Of a stretch of 64,000 nucleotides of DNA, positions 51,935 through 61,285 are shown one piece after another. The DNA lies in assembly GCA_016933695.1 (NCBI GenBank), contig JAFGAL010000010.1, positions 62,001 through 126,000 of the forward strand. Reading direction: 5' to 3'. Source of the DNA: Candidatus Zixiibacteriota bacterium. Lineage in GTDB: Bacteria; Zixibacteria; MSB-5A5; GN15; PGXB01. Position numbers and translations under genes: made by a program. Under the pieces are notes generated by a model that searched no databases, was not told where the DNA came from, and saw nothing but the letters and a program-made list of their open reading frames with translations. The number at the start of each line of letters is the position of its first letter. Positions within the stretch are counted from its first letter, which is position 1.

Positions 51935-52840
51935 TTGCTTGACGCTGATCGAACCCCCAAACCGCCGGCACGGCCGTTTTGGTTTGTCTTCGGGGTGCTG
52001 ATTTTTCATCAGGTGATTTCCGCCTGTGCCTTTCCCTTTGCCAAAATCGGTTTGAATCAGCTTGACCCGCTGGTATATGCATTCTTTCGGTTTGTAATTT
52101 CTTCGGCCATTTATATCCCGGTTTTATACTGGCAGAATCGAAAAAGCAAGATCGCCCGTCATGATCATCTGAAATTCCTGGGAATCGGTTTGCTCTTGAT
52201 CCCGATCAATCAGCTGGTGTTTCTGATCGGTCAGTCATTGACGAGTGCGGGGCACTCGAGTCTGCTGTTTGCCACCACGCCGGTGTTTATTTATATCCTG
52301 GCGATTTTTTTCCTGAAAGAGAAAGCGTCGGCAAGACGAGCGTTCGGCATAATTATCGCGCTGGGCGGCGTGTACATTATTCTCTCCGGGGGCAATATCC
52401 GATTCGGTCGGGAGTATGTCCTGGGTGATCTGCTGGTATTGGTGGCGGTGATAGCCTGGGCGGCGGCAACGGTGATGGGCAAACCGCTGGCGAGTCGTTA
52501 TGGGGCGTTTCGGGTGACGGGCTCGGCACTGGTATATGGATCATTGGTGTATTTGCCGTTTGGTCTGTTTTTCGCCCTGCGGGCCGATTACGGCGCCGTC
52601 AACTGGCAGGGGTGGTTCTCGGTCGGATACATGGCGATTGTGATCTCAGCGGGCGCCTATGTGCTCTGGTACTGGGTTTTGAAATATCTCGAGGCCTCAC
52701 GGGCGGCAATTATGCAAAATATCCAGCCGATTGTGGCCACCGCGGTCGCGGCGGTTCTCCTCAGCGAGCCGATCACCGGCTCTTTAATTCTGGGTGGCGC
52801 AATCGTGATCGGCGGAGTGATTCTGACGGAAATTAGATGA
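51935..52840 (+). CDS. EamA/DMT-family transporter
   Basis: Integral membrane protein of 301 residues with about ten helices in two EamA repeats. The first repeat opens FGVLIFHQVISACAFPFAKIGLNQLDPLVYAFFRF, and the second begins GDLLVLVAVIAWAAATVMGKPL. The conserved end of each repeat (SLLFATTPVFIYILAIFFLKEK and AIMQNIQPIVATAVAAVLLSEP) is present. The start is read as TTG at 51935; the nearest ATG is out of frame. DMT transporters export metabolites such as amino acids; the substrate cannot be told. Confidence 0.88.
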   Translation: MLDADRTPKPPARPFWFVFGVLIFHQVISACAFPFAKIGLNQLDPLVYAFFRFVISSAIYIPVLYWQNRKSKIARHDHLKFLGIGLLLIPINQLVFLIGQSLTSAGHSSLLFATTPVFIYILAIFFLKEKASARRAFGIIIALGGVYIILSGGNIRFGREYVLGDLLVLVAVIAWAAATVMGKPLASRYGAFRVTGSALVYGSLVYLPFGLFFALRADYGAVNWQGWFSVGYMAIVISAGAYVLWYWVLKYLEASRAAIMQNIQPIVATAVAAVLLSEPITGSLILGGAIVIGGVILTEIR

Positions 52841-52856
52841 CGGAATCTCAAGCGAG

Positions 52857-53582
52857 ATGTATATTATGACGATGAACCAGAAAAATAGACAACCCCAAGA
52901 CAGGTATGTTCAGGATATGGATGATTACTTAAAAAACGATACCGGTAGTGAAACCTGGTCGGTGTTCCGCATCATGTCGGAATTCGTGGAAGGATACGAA
53001 ACCCTGCGGTATCTGCATCCGGCGGTATCCATTTTCGGATCATCGGCTCTTCCGGAAGACAGCAAGTATTACAAGCTGGCGGTCGATATCGGAAAGATGC
53101 TCAGCGATGCCGGATTCGCCGTCATTACCGGCGGTGGTCCGAGTATCATGGAGGCGGCCAATCGCGGTGCGAAAGCGGGTAAGTCCAAATCGGTCGGACT
53201 GAATATCGAAATTCCCACTGAACAGACGGCAAATCCCTATCAGGATATCTCGCTTCATTTCCGTTACTTTTTTGCGCGCAAGGTGATGTTTGTCAAATAC
53301 GCCTCGGCGTTTGTTATCATGCCGGGCGGATTCGGAACGCTCGATGAATTATTCGAATCGCTGACCTTGATGCAGACCAAGAAGATATTTAACCTTCCGG
53401 TGGTGCTGGTCGGATCGGAATTCTGGGGTGGCCTGATCGATTGGATTGTTTCCGGGCCGATAAAAAACGGCACGCTGTCGAAAGAAGATTTGTCGTATTT
53501 TTCTCTGACCGACGATCCCAAAGAGGTCGTGCGGATAATCAAGGAAGGATACGAGGAAGTGCGCCTGTCCCGCGCCATTTAG
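52857..53582 (+). CDS. LOG-family phosphoribohydrolase-like protein
   Basis: Cytoplasmic protein of 241 residues of the LOG/TIGR00730 family, which releases free bases from nucleoside 5'-monophosphates (cytokinin activation in plants; nucleotide salvage or PpnN-like roles in bacteria). Seen: VSIFGSSALPEDSKYY, GFAVITGGGPSIMEAANRGAKAGKSK, and the family motif PGGFGTLDELFE in YASAFVIMPGG context. Two close in-frame ATGs (52857 and 52866) are possible starts. An N-terminal extension of about 45 residues precedes the core. Followed by a terminator. Confidence 0.88.
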   Translation: MYIMTMNQKNRQPQDRYVQDMDDYLKNDTGSETWSVFRIMSEFVEGYETLRYLHPAVSIFGSSALPEDSKYYKLAVDIGKMLSDAGFAVITGGGPSIMEAANRGAKAGKSKSVGLNIEIPTEQTANPYQDISLHFRYFFARKVMFVKYASAFVIMPGGFGTLDELFESLTLMQTKKIFNLPVVLVGSEFWGGLIDWIVSGPIKNGTLSKEDLSYFSLTDDPKEVVRIIKEGYEEVRLSRAI

Positions 53583-53602
53583 ACAAAGCCCATATGCAAA
53601 GA

Positions 53603-53635
53603 AAAAGGCCGGATGCGTTCCGGCCTTTTGTTTTT
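53603..53635. terminator. Bidirectional terminator between LOG and M29 genes
   Basis: Ten-bp stem AAAAGGCCGG / CCGGCCTTTT with a seven-base loop, followed by GTTTTT. A-run on the left, T-run on the right, so both convergent genes can use it. Confidence 0.87.
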
Positions 53636-53650
53636 CCGTTCGGTTGGCTA

Positions 53651-54778
53651 TCAACCGGCCAGGTTCTTTTCGGAGAAGGCTTTCTCCAGTACCGGGTCGG
53701 TGAAAATACCGTCCTTGCGAATCAGCGTATCATCGAAATATATCTCACCGCCGCCGTATTCGGCGCGTTGGATCAGCACCAGATCCCAGTGGATGGCCGA
53801 GACGTTACCGTTGGGGGCCTCGTCGTAAGAGCATCCGGGCGTGAAATGGAATGAACCGCGGATCTTCTCGTCGAAAAGCGTGTCTTTCATCGGGTGCAGG
53901 ACAAAGGGATTGACGCCGATCGCGAACTCGCCGATATACCGGGCACTGTCGTCGGTATCCAGAATCTTGTTAAGCTTGTCGTTGTCGCCGGCGCAGGTGG
54001 CCTTGACGATTTTGCCGTTTTCGAACGTGAAGCTGATATCGGTGTACACCGTTCCCTCGTACAGGGACGGTGTGTTATAGGTGATCGTGCCGTTGACCGA
54101 ATCGCGCACCGGAGCGGTATAGACTTCGCCGTCGGGGATATTGCGGGTGCCGTCGCATTTTACGACGCCGATATCCTTGATGGAAAAGGTCAAATCGGTA
54201 CCGGGGCTAACAATATGGACTTTGTCGGTTTTTTCCATCAACTCGACCAGCGGGTCCATGGCTTTGGACATTTTGGCGTAGTCGAGATTGCAGACATCAT
54301 AGTAGAAATCCTCGAATTTCTCCTGGGAGGTTTCCGCAAGCTGGGCCATGGCGCTGTTGGGGTACCGCATCACCACCCACTTGGTGCGTTTGACGCGCTC
54401 TTCGAGGTGCACCGGTTTGTAGAATATTTTCTGGAAAGCCTCGCGGCGTTCCTGCGGGATATCGGCAAGATCGAACGAGTTTTCCGAGCCGCGAATGCCG
54501 ATATAGGCCGCGGCCTTTTTCATCATGTCGAGATGAAAATCGGCAAGACGTTTGAACTGGTCGTCGGTCGCGGTTTTCATATACTGCCGCATGAGTGATT
54601 CGTCGTTATAATACCAGAACGGCACGCCGCCTTTTTCGGTGGCGTGGCGAATCAATTCCTTGCCCAGTTCCAGTGCGGCCAGTCCTTTAACTTCGATATA
54701 GACGATTTCACCGGGTTGAAGATCAACCGAGTAGTCTATCAGATTCTTTGCGAGTAGCGTATTGCGTGGATCTTTCAT
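53651..54778 (-). CDS. M29-family aminopeptidase
   Basis: Metallo-aminopeptidase of 375 residues of the thermophilic aminopeptidase family (M29). The start ATG at 54778 has AGAAAGGAA upstream and begins MKDPRNTLLAKNLIDYSV; a longer frame to 54919 has no support. Recognised segments: LQPGEIVYIEVKGLAALELGKELI, GTDLTFSIKDIG, CDGTRNIPDGEVYTAPV (metal-binding Glu), YIGEFAIGVNPFV (Glu) and FHFTPGCSYDEAPNGNVSAIHWDL with the late His and Asp ligands. Family-typical length. Cleaves N-terminal residues with broad specificity. Monocistronic and divergent from the DUF72 gene. Confidence 0.92.
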   Translation of the reverse strand: MKDPRNTLLAKNLIDYSVDLQPGEIVYIEVKGLAALELGKELIRHATEKGGVPFWYYNDESLMRQYMKTATDDQFKRLADFHLDMMKKAAAYIGIRGSENSFDLADIPQERREAFQKIFYKPVHLEERVKRTKWVVMRYPNSAMAQLAETSQEKFEDFYYDVCNLDYAKMSKAMDPLVELMEKTDKVHIVSPGTDLTFSIKDIGVVKCDGTRNIPDGEVYTAPVRDSVNGTITYNTPSLYEGTVYTDISFTFENGKIVKATCAGDNDKLNKILDTDDSARYIGEFAIGVNPFVLHPMKDTLFDEKIRGSFHFTPGCSYDEAPNGNVSAIHWDLVLIQRAEYGGGEIYFDDTLIRKDGIFTDPVLEKAFSEKNLAG

Positions 54779-54900
54779 AGATAATTCCTTTCTGTTTGCC
54801 CGGAAAATAAGGCATACTATTCGGTTTGGCAAGCGATCCGGGCCGATTATCCGGGGATATTTTCGTGAACATTCACAATGCTTTGTTTGTTCTCGTAAAC

Positions 54901-55665
54901 ATGGAAGATATCCGTACACACGTCGTTCGCATTGGGACTTCGGGCTTCAGCTATAAAGACTGGCTGGGCAATTTCTATCCGCAATTCTGTCCGGCGAAGG
55001 ACTTTTTACGTTTTTATGCCTGTGTGTTTGCAACCGTGGAAATCGACTCCACGTTTTATCGCATCCCGACGGAAAAGACCGTGGCGGGATGGTATAAAAC
55101 GACGCCGGAACATTTTGTGTTTACGGCCAAATTTCCACGCACGGTAACGCATGAAGGGACGACCGCGATGCGGCTGGCCAATGCCGAACAATTCGTGAAT
55201 GCCATGAAACCGCTTGAGGAGAAACTCGGGCCGTTACTGCTTCAGTTCCCTTACAGTTTCAAGCCGTCGGAACACGGGACACTGTTGCGTGATCTGGTGG
55301 CCGATCTTCCGGGCGACGTTCGGATCGCGCTCGAAGTCCGCAATCGCAAATGGCTGACTGATGAATTTTACGGCCTGTTGAAATCACGCAACATCGCGCT
55401 GTGTCTGGTCGATCATCCCTGGATGCCAAGGGAAAGCGCCCTGACAGCGGATTTTTTATACATCCGTCTTCTTGGTGACCGCAAGAAGATCGATAACGAT
55501 TTCAGTTACATCCGTAACGATCGTATCGGAGATTTGCAGTGGTGGACGAAACTGGTCGAGGAATTCTCACGGGAACGGGGCGAGGTGTATGCGTATATCA
55601 ACAATCATTACAGCGGACATTCGCCGACCACCGCCCGGCATCTGATTGACATGCTTCAGTCGTAA
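54901..55665 (+). CDS. DUF72 family protein
   Basis: Cytoplasmic protein of 254 residues from the ATG at 54901; a longer frame from 54826 overlaps the divergent promoter region and is less likely. Typical DUF72 elements: VRIGTSGFSYKDWLGNFYP at the start, FATVEIDSTFYRIPT, FTAKFPRTVTH, PLLLQFPYSF, IALEVRNRKWLTDEFYG and a C-terminal YIRLLGDR and VYAYINNHYSGHSPTTA. The fold is a TIM barrel of unknown activity. There is no clear ribosome-binding site. Confidence 0.88.
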   Translation: MEDIRTHVVRIGTSGFSYKDWLGNFYPQFCPAKDFLRFYACVFATVEIDSTFYRIPTEKTVAGWYKTTPEHFVFTAKFPRTVTHEGTTAMRLANAEQFVNAMKPLEEKLGPLLLQFPYSFKPSEHGTLLRDLVADLPGDVRIALEVRNRKWLTDEFYGLLKSRNIALCLVDHPWMPRESALTADFLYIRLLGDRKKIDNDFSYIRNDRIGDLQWWTKLVEEFSRERGEVYAYINNHYSGHSPTTARHLIDMLQS

Positions 55666-55777
55666 CGCGTCCGTTCTCAATCCATAATTATCTTCGTAGT
55701 TGCAAATTAGCTTGTGTTCGGGATTGTTCTGATGCAAATTACCCCTAACCGGACATCGGACAGGGAAAGGATTTGTC

Positions 55778-56227
55778 ATGACTGAATACAATCGGGGTGA
55801 ACGATATTTAGAGGTGACTGTCGGTGAGCGGGCGGTATGTGTGCCGGTCTCGCATATTGACGAGATTGTCAATCCCGGTCAGGACCGCCGACTGACCGAA
55901 CAGATCGTTGCCGGCAAAAGTAATCTGGTTTTTGGCGATCGCAACCTGCCAATGGTCGATTTGCGGCGGGTATTCGATGATCCGGCGGGAGTCTCGGGCG
56001 ATTCGTGTCGCATCCTAATCGCGCATCACGGCGATCATCGGCTGGCACTACTGGTCGATTCGACGGAACGCATCCTGTGCCCGGATAATGCGCAGATCGA
56101 CGAGGTCAGCGACTCCGAATACGAACAAGGCCAAAGACCGATATCAGGCACTCTTCTCTGGGACGATCAGCGTTGTTCGGTCCTTTCGCTAGAGGGAATC
56201 CTGGCGCTGGTGCGGGCCGGAAAGTAA
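55778..56227 (+). CDS. CheW-like domain protein
   Basis: Small cytoplasmic protein of 149 residues consisting of one CheW-like fold. Seen: ERYLEVTVGERAVCVPVSHIDEIVNP, NLVFGDRNLPMVDLRRVF and RILIAHHGDHRLALLVDSTERIL, the usual strand order of CheW domains. Starts after AGGGAAAGGA. No CheA, receptor or other chemotaxis gene is near, so it may act with a remote array or as a scaffold in another pathway. The domain is slightly short and lacks obvious CheA-interface landmarks. Confidence 0.72.
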   Translation: MTEYNRGERYLEVTVGERAVCVPVSHIDEIVNPGQDRRLTEQIVAGKSNLVFGDRNLPMVDLRRVFDDPAGVSGDSCRILIAHHGDHRLALLVDSTERILCPDNAQIDEVSDSEYEQGQRPISGTLLWDDQRCSVLSLEGILALVRAGK

Positions 56228-56281
56228 TATGCAGATGCTCTGGCATGCCGCTGGCGATTTAACCGGCAAACGTCGACATTG

Positions 56282-57463
56282 ATGAAAACACCGATCCTAC
56301 ATGTCCTCTATACGGCAATCGGCAGGGGGCATCCCTATTATCTTGATGGTGTGGTGACAGCGCTGACTGCTGACTATGCGGAAAGGCCGGCGGTGCGGAT
56401 CACCGACGTATTTTCCCTGTCGCATGGATTGGCATTGACGGGATGGCGAATGGTGCGAGGGATATATCGTCGCGGCGGACAGAGGGGGATCGGGCAGGCC
56501 GTGTACCGGATATTGCGAAGTGACCACAGACCTTTTGGTTATGGCATCGGTGCGGGTTTGTTGGCCGGAGGGATTCGTAAGTATTTCACCGCTCATCCCG
56601 GGCCGACGCTGGTGGCGCATCCACTGGTAGTGCCGATGATAAAGGATTTGGTCCCGGTGTACTATCAGCACGGCGAAGTGTCTGCCCCTGTACAGGCGGC
56701 GGTTGATGGGGCACACAGGATTTTTGTCCCGACCGAGGCGTGCAAAACGCGCTTCGTTGAACAGGGGATAACGCCTGATAATCTGGTCGTGACCGGTTTG
56801 TGTATCGAATCTCCGCTGGAAAAATCGGCGCAGAATAATTACGATAACCGGCAGTTTCGTATCGAACAGGCGGCGTTTTTATCCGGGGCGTTTTTTTCAT
56901 CGGGGGCGGAACCGGCAGAACACGTGCAAAGTATTTGTACCGGGGCGCAGGCGTTGTTGCGCGCCGGACATCAACCGCTGGTGTATTGCGCGGCCGGGGG
57001 ACGGCTGGAAGCGGCATTGAGCCGAATTGCGGAGGCATTTCGGATCAGACCTGATCAGGACGGCTTTTCGTTTGAGAAGACCCTTCATGAAAGAAAGATA
57101 CTGGTGGTCATTTACAGCGGACGTGAGGCGCTGGATCGGTTGACTTCGCTGCTGTTCCGATATTTCGATTTTATCGTGGCGCCCTCGCATGAGCGCACCA
57201 ACTGGGCGATTGGACTCGGGGTGCCGATGTTCATCCTGCATCCCGTGATCGGGCCGTTTTCGCCGTTGAATCGTCGGATCATGCTCGATCAGTCAGTGGC
57301 GGTTGATCTGCATGAACCGGAAGCGCTTGGGGAAACCGTCACGGCAATGCGTACCGACGGACGTTTGGCCGCGATGGCCCGAAAGGGGTGGGGGAAATAT
57401 GAGATCCATGGCTTTGCCGCCGTTGCGGATTACCTTGTACATGACATCGGACATGTATCGTAA
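56282..57463 (+). CDS. GT-B glycosyltransferase-like protein (MGDG synthase / MurG-like)
   Basis: Protein of 393 residues with the GT-B two-domain layout. The N-terminal part opens VLYTAIGRGHPYYLDGVVTAL, comparable to the glycine-rich acceptor loop of monogalactosyl-diacylglycerol synthases and MurG. FVPTEACKTRFVEQGITPDNLVVTGLCIESPL is the expected linker. The C-terminal domain has SFEKTLHERKILVVIYSGRE, SHERTNWAIGLGVPMFI with the conserved donor-site Glu, and HPVIGPFSPLNRRIM. The start is ATG 56282. The stop overlaps the MFS start (TAATG). It may make a glycolipid; the substrate is unknown. Confidence 0.72.
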   Translation: MKTPILHVLYTAIGRGHPYYLDGVVTALTADYAERPAVRITDVFSLSHGLALTGWRMVRGIYRRGGQRGIGQAVYRILRSDHRPFGYGIGAGLLAGGIRKYFTAHPGPTLVAHPLVVPMIKDLVPVYYQHGEVSAPVQAAVDGAHRIFVPTEACKTRFVEQGITPDNLVVTGLCIESPLEKSAQNNYDNRQFRIEQAAFLSGAFFSSGAEPAEHVQSICTGAQALLRAGHQPLVYCAAGGRLEAALSRIAEAFRIRPDQDGFSFEKTLHERKILVVIYSGREALDRLTSLLFRYFDFIVAPSHERTNWAIGLGVPMFILHPVIGPFSPLNRRIMLDQSVAVDLHEPEALGETVTAMRTDGRLAAMARKGWGKYEIHGFAAVADYLVHDIGHVS

Positions 57464-58677
57464 TGCTGGCCTATTTTAAGAAATTCGATCATCGACTCTG
57501 GATACTATCGCTGGGATGGTTTTCCTCGGCGGTCGGCTTTTCGCTGTCTCTGCCGTTTATCTCGATTTATTTTCATTCCGAGCTTGGTATCTCGCTGACC
57601 GGGATCGGTCTGTTTTTCGGCATTTCGGCGGTTATCCGCACGTTTTTCCAGACAATGGGAGGCGAGCTTTCCGATCGTCTGGGACGGTACTATGTCATGG
57701 TTATTGCGCAGTCGGTACGGGCCGTTTTGTTTCTGGTGATCGCGTATGTCATGTCAAGCGGAGCAGGGTTTATCCCCATTGCGGCGCTGTTGATTTTCAA
57801 TTCGATTTTCGGGGCGTCGTTCCAGCCGGCCGCCAATGCCACCGTAGCCGATGTGGTCGACAGTAAATTTCGCACCGAGGGATACGCCATCGTGCGGGCG
57901 GCGGCGAATCTGGGATGGGCCGCTGGACCGGCGCTTGGTGGGTATATGGCAGGGATGTCATATTCAGTGCTGTTTGTCATGTCGGGCGTAATGGCGCTGG
58001 TATCGAGCTCGATCATTGCGATCTTCCTTCGGGATATTCGACACAAGCAATCCCGTCGCGATTCATTCCGTATGCGTGACGTTTTTGCCATTCGCAAGGA
58101 TCGCAACATGCTCCGTCATATCGTCCTGGTGTTCATGATTTATCTGGTGGTTGCGCAGTTAATCGCGCCGCTGTCGCTGTATGCGGTGGAACTTCGCGGT
58201 CTCACCGAAGGGCAGTTGGGCTTTTTGTACACGATCAACGGCCTGATGGTGGCGAGCCTGCAAATTCCGGTGACACGGCTGTTGCGTCCGTTGCGATATT
58301 CCAGTCAACTGGCCCTGGGAGCGGCCATTTACGGGATTGGGTATTTCTGCGTGGGGATGTCCTCGACCTTCCCGCTGTTTCTTCTGGCCATTATCATTAT
58401 CACCACCGGTGAAAACTGCATCTCACCGCCGGCGCTGTCGATCACCGCGAATCTCGCGCCGACGGGATATATCGGACGGTACATGGGAGTGTATGGATTC
58501 GCTGTTTCCGGCGGGTGGTCTTTGGGACCGCTGTTGGGGGGAACGCTTCTGGACTGGGCCAAGCCGGATTTCATGTATGCCTGGGGGATCGTCGTGGTGC
58601 TGGCGCTGATAACCGCAATCGGCTTTTTGCGTCAGTCCGGACGCATTCCGAAAGAATTCAACCTGTACCGTCAATAG
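57463..58677 (+). CDS. MFS transporter
   Basis: Inner-membrane protein of 404 residues with about twelve helices. The loop between helices 2 and 3 has GGELSDRLGRYY, the MFS signature GxLxDRxGR. RAAANLGWAAGPALGGYMAG marks helix 5, typical of drug/H+ antiporters. The central cytoplasmic loop is short and basic (RHKQSRRDSFRMRD). It overlaps the glycosyltransferase gene by one base (TAATG), so it may move that enzyme's product or substrate, or a co-regulated drug. Convergent with the large secreted protein gene two bases downstream. Confidence 0.9.
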   Translation: MLAYFKKFDHRLWILSLGWFSSAVGFSLSLPFISIYFHSELGISLTGIGLFFGISAVIRTFFQTMGGELSDRLGRYYVMVIAQSVRAVLFLVIAYVMSSGAGFIPIAALLIFNSIFGASFQPAANATVADVVDSKFRTEGYAIVRAAANLGWAAGPALGGYMAGMSYSVLFVMSGVMALVSSSIIAIFLRDIRHKQSRRDSFRMRDVFAIRKDRNMLRHIVLVFMIYLVVAQLIAPLSLYAVELRGLTEGQLGFLYTINGLMVASLQIPVTRLLRPLRYSSQLALGAAIYGIGYFCVGMSSTFPLFLLAIIIITTGENCISPPALSITANLAPTGYIGRYMGVYGFAVSGGWSLGPLLGGTLLDWAKPDFMYAWGIVVVLALITAIGFLRQSGRIPKEFNLYRQ

Positions 58678-58678
58678 C

Positions 58679-61264
58679 TTACATGATAATCACCAGCTTG
58701 CCGATCTGTTTTCCCATATCGGAATCGACCACATAGTAATATATTCCCGACATAACCGTCATCGTGTTGCGCGAAATCATATCCCATTGATCATGCGAAC
58801 TTCCCGGTGCTCCCTGGGGATAGTCGTGGAAGATTTCACGGATCAAATCGCCGTCAATGGTAAAAATGCGGATAACGCATTTATGCGGCAGATTGGCGAA
58901 ATGAATCGCGCGGGTGCGCTCGGCCGGGAGATCCGGTTGTTCCCATCCCTCGAAATGCTCACGATACCGACCGTCGATGCGGTATGGATTGGGGTATACC
59001 ACGACATTGAGTCCTTCGGCTTCAACCTTCGCCGCTGAGTTCTGGGCGAACTCCCGCTGGGCATTGGTGTATGGCGGCGTTTCCCGGGGGGTGAGGTTTT
59101 TGGCCGGGTCGCCGTGATCGAATGCCGTTACGGAAACATAGTACGGCTGTGATGGCAGAAGTCGTCGCAGACGGTAATGGTACTGGTAATACTTGAATTT
59201 GCCGTCTTCGGTCAGGACGTCGGGATAATAAATCCTGGCGCTGTCATAATCAAGCGTCGGGGGCGGCGGTTCCAGGGGATACAGTTTATGAATAAGCGTC
59301 GTATCGGTCAAAGAGGATTGATTCCAGTCATGCCGGGTGAAATAGAAAAACTCATCCTGACCGGTGCGGATATTATAAAAGGGAAACAGATTATCAATGT
59401 CGTAAAACTTGTCGGGATCGAAGTTCTCACCGTACCATCCCTGCAATTGTGCTCTGGTGAACGGCGCGTAGACAATGCCCCATTCCTCATAATCGTCATC
59501 GAATTCCCAACGATCATAGTTATCCATGTCGTATGATGACACAAGGTCAAAATCACCAGCCATTCCGGTAATGGATAAATAGACGCGATATCCCTCAAAG
59601 TCGATTGACTGGTTGAACTGGTCACGGGTGTTTTCGGTTGTCATCCCGTCCCAGTAAATGTCGATAATGCCCTGGTTCTTGTCGTTGATCCAGGCGTCAA
59701 GTGAAAACTCGGGAGCGGGCGGCGGAGCGGCGCCGGAAAAGTCGGGAACACCATCGCCGCGATACCAGAGTGTATCGACGTATTCGTACTCGGAGGCCGG
59801 TTCCTGGGGATCGTACGGGTACGGCTTGGCGGAATGTCCGCCGATGCCGTACACATGACATTCTCCGCGGTATCCGTCACCGTCGGTGTCGACTCCGGGA
59901 TTATCGTACACCCACGATGCCCACAGGGCGTTCAATTCCAGATCGCTGAAGTTCCGGGTGGGATACGGGGCAATAACGCCGTCCCGATGGAAATGCTGGC
60001 CCATGACCACAGCAAAGGTCAGGGGGATGGATTGACCGGGGCCAATGCTATAGGGTCCGCAGGAAATCAGATAATGCACGTCCGCCCCGTTATGAATACC
60101 CCATGAGTTGGGAGGCGGGGGCAACCAACCCTGGCTGGTGTGGTCATACTGGCACTCCCAGGAGTCATAATCGAACTCGTCATTGGCCATCATGTAGTAT
60201 TTGTCACCATCGGAATGCGGTGAGCCGTAATCGCCGAAGAAGGTATGGACCGGTTCGCCCTCGGCCGGGGCTTTCATCGGGCCCCAGTTATAGTTCTGGT
60301 ACCAACTGGCCGCCCACCAGTTGAAATTAAAGTCGTCGTTCTTGCGCGGTGTCCGCAAAATACTAATGGCCGCAATCGATGTGGGAGAATTCAATCCCTG
60401 AAACTGCCCGGAAACCGGATCAGGTTCGCCGTTGTTATCCGCCGTCCAGGCACAGTTGATCGTGTCTATCAATCCCGCGATGTATTTGGACGGGGTGGTT
60501 TTCTTAAAGCCGGCCCAGTCATCGTTGCCATAACTGTCATGCGTGGTCTTGCCGATATCGTTGTCGACATACAGCCCGATGTAAACATTGCTGATATTCC
60601 GGAACGTTATATTGGCAACATCCAAATCCACCAAAAGGAAGTCCTCGGCATAGTCGTACCCCCAGGCATACGAACGCTGGGTCACCTTTACGCCGATTGC
60701 CTGATGGTAGCGATTAGTATAGTGATCGTGGTGGGTAAGATTGGGATCAATGATCGTATCCATGTAATAGGCGATAAAATCCTGCTGGGATATGGCGCTG
60801 TCGAATTCCGGTGCGTTGGGATTACTGATGGAACGATAGACAATATCTCCGGACGGAAAGGAATCCGGCCAGAACTCCCGCGAAACGGCATAGACCTCGC
60901 CACCGGCGGTTGAAACCAGCGTGTCTTTCCCCACCAGAGCGCCGACCCAGAGTTGCATCTGAAACAGATAGTTGACGTTTTTGTTCTGCGGATATTCCAA
61001 CGACGGCGCCTCCAGACCGGTTAATGGATCGACCAGCGGTGTATAGGATCCGCTTCCGAATACCCCGTAATTGGTAAGGGTCATGGCAAGTTTGCCGACA
61101 TTGTGTACGGCAACCGTCTCGTATGGTTGGTGTTCGGTGTCGGCTTTGACCGACGTCAATGACTGCCGTTGCCCGTCCTGCGGCGGACAAATCGGTCGGG
61201 TCAGACCACTGGCGGCACAGAGCATTCCCGCCAATAGCAAAAGGTGATAATACACAGATTTCAT
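58679..61264 (-). CDS. Large secreted protein with Por-type C-terminal domain, paralogue A
   Basis: Secreted protein of 861 residues with a signal peptide (YHLLLLAGMLCAASG). It is rich in Asp, Tyr and Trp. The N-terminal half has GNDDWAGFKK and WWAASWYQNYNWGPMKA. A mid region contains YDNPGVDTDGDGYRGEC, a calcium-loop-like element. The C-terminal 110 residues have VVVYPNPYRIDGRYREHFEG, LPHKCVIRIFTIDGDLIREI and GIYYYVVDSDMGKQIGKLVIIM, resembling a FlgD-Ig/Por sorting domain, so type IX-like export is likely. No catalytic motif is recognised. The paralogue at 61286 precedes it by 21 bases. Confidence 0.75.
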   Translation of the reverse strand: MKSVYYHLLLLAGMLCAASGLTRPICPPQDGQRQSLTSVKADTEHQPYETVAVHNVGKLAMTLTNYGVFGSGSYTPLVDPLTGLEAPSLEYPQNKNVNYLFQMQLWVGALVGKDTLVSTAGGEVYAVSREFWPDSFPSGDIVYRSISNPNAPEFDSAISQQDFIAYYMDTIIDPNLTHHDHYTNRYHQAIGVKVTQRSYAWGYDYAEDFLLVDLDVANITFRNISNVYIGLYVDNDIGKTTHDSYGNDDWAGFKKTTPSKYIAGLIDTINCAWTADNNGEPDPVSGQFQGLNSPTSIAAISILRTPRKNDDFNFNWWAASWYQNYNWGPMKAPAEGEPVHTFFGDYGSPHSDGDKYYMMANDEFDYDSWECQYDHTSQGWLPPPPNSWGIHNGADVHYLISCGPYSIGPGQSIPLTFAVVMGQHFHRDGVIAPYPTRNFSDLELNALWASWVYDNPGVDTDGDGYRGECHVYGIGGHSAKPYPYDPQEPASEYEYVDTLWYRGDGVPDFSGAAPPPAPEFSLDAWINDKNQGIIDIYWDGMTTENTRDQFNQSIDFEGYRVYLSITGMAGDFDLVSSYDMDNYDRWEFDDDYEEWGIVYAPFTRAQLQGWYGENFDPDKFYDIDNLFPFYNIRTGQDEFFYFTRHDWNQSSLTDTTLIHKLYPLEPPPPTLDYDSARIYYPDVLTEDGKFKYYQYHYRLRRLLPSQPYYVSVTAFDHGDPAKNLTPRETPPYTNAQREFAQNSAAKVEAEGLNVVVYPNPYRIDGRYREHFEGWEQPDLPAERTRAIHFANLPHKCVIRIFTIDGDLIREIFHDYPQGAPGSSHDQWDMISRNTMTVMSGIYYYVVDSDMGKQIGKLVIIM

Positions 61265-61285
61265 GATAATTCCCGGGATGTGTGG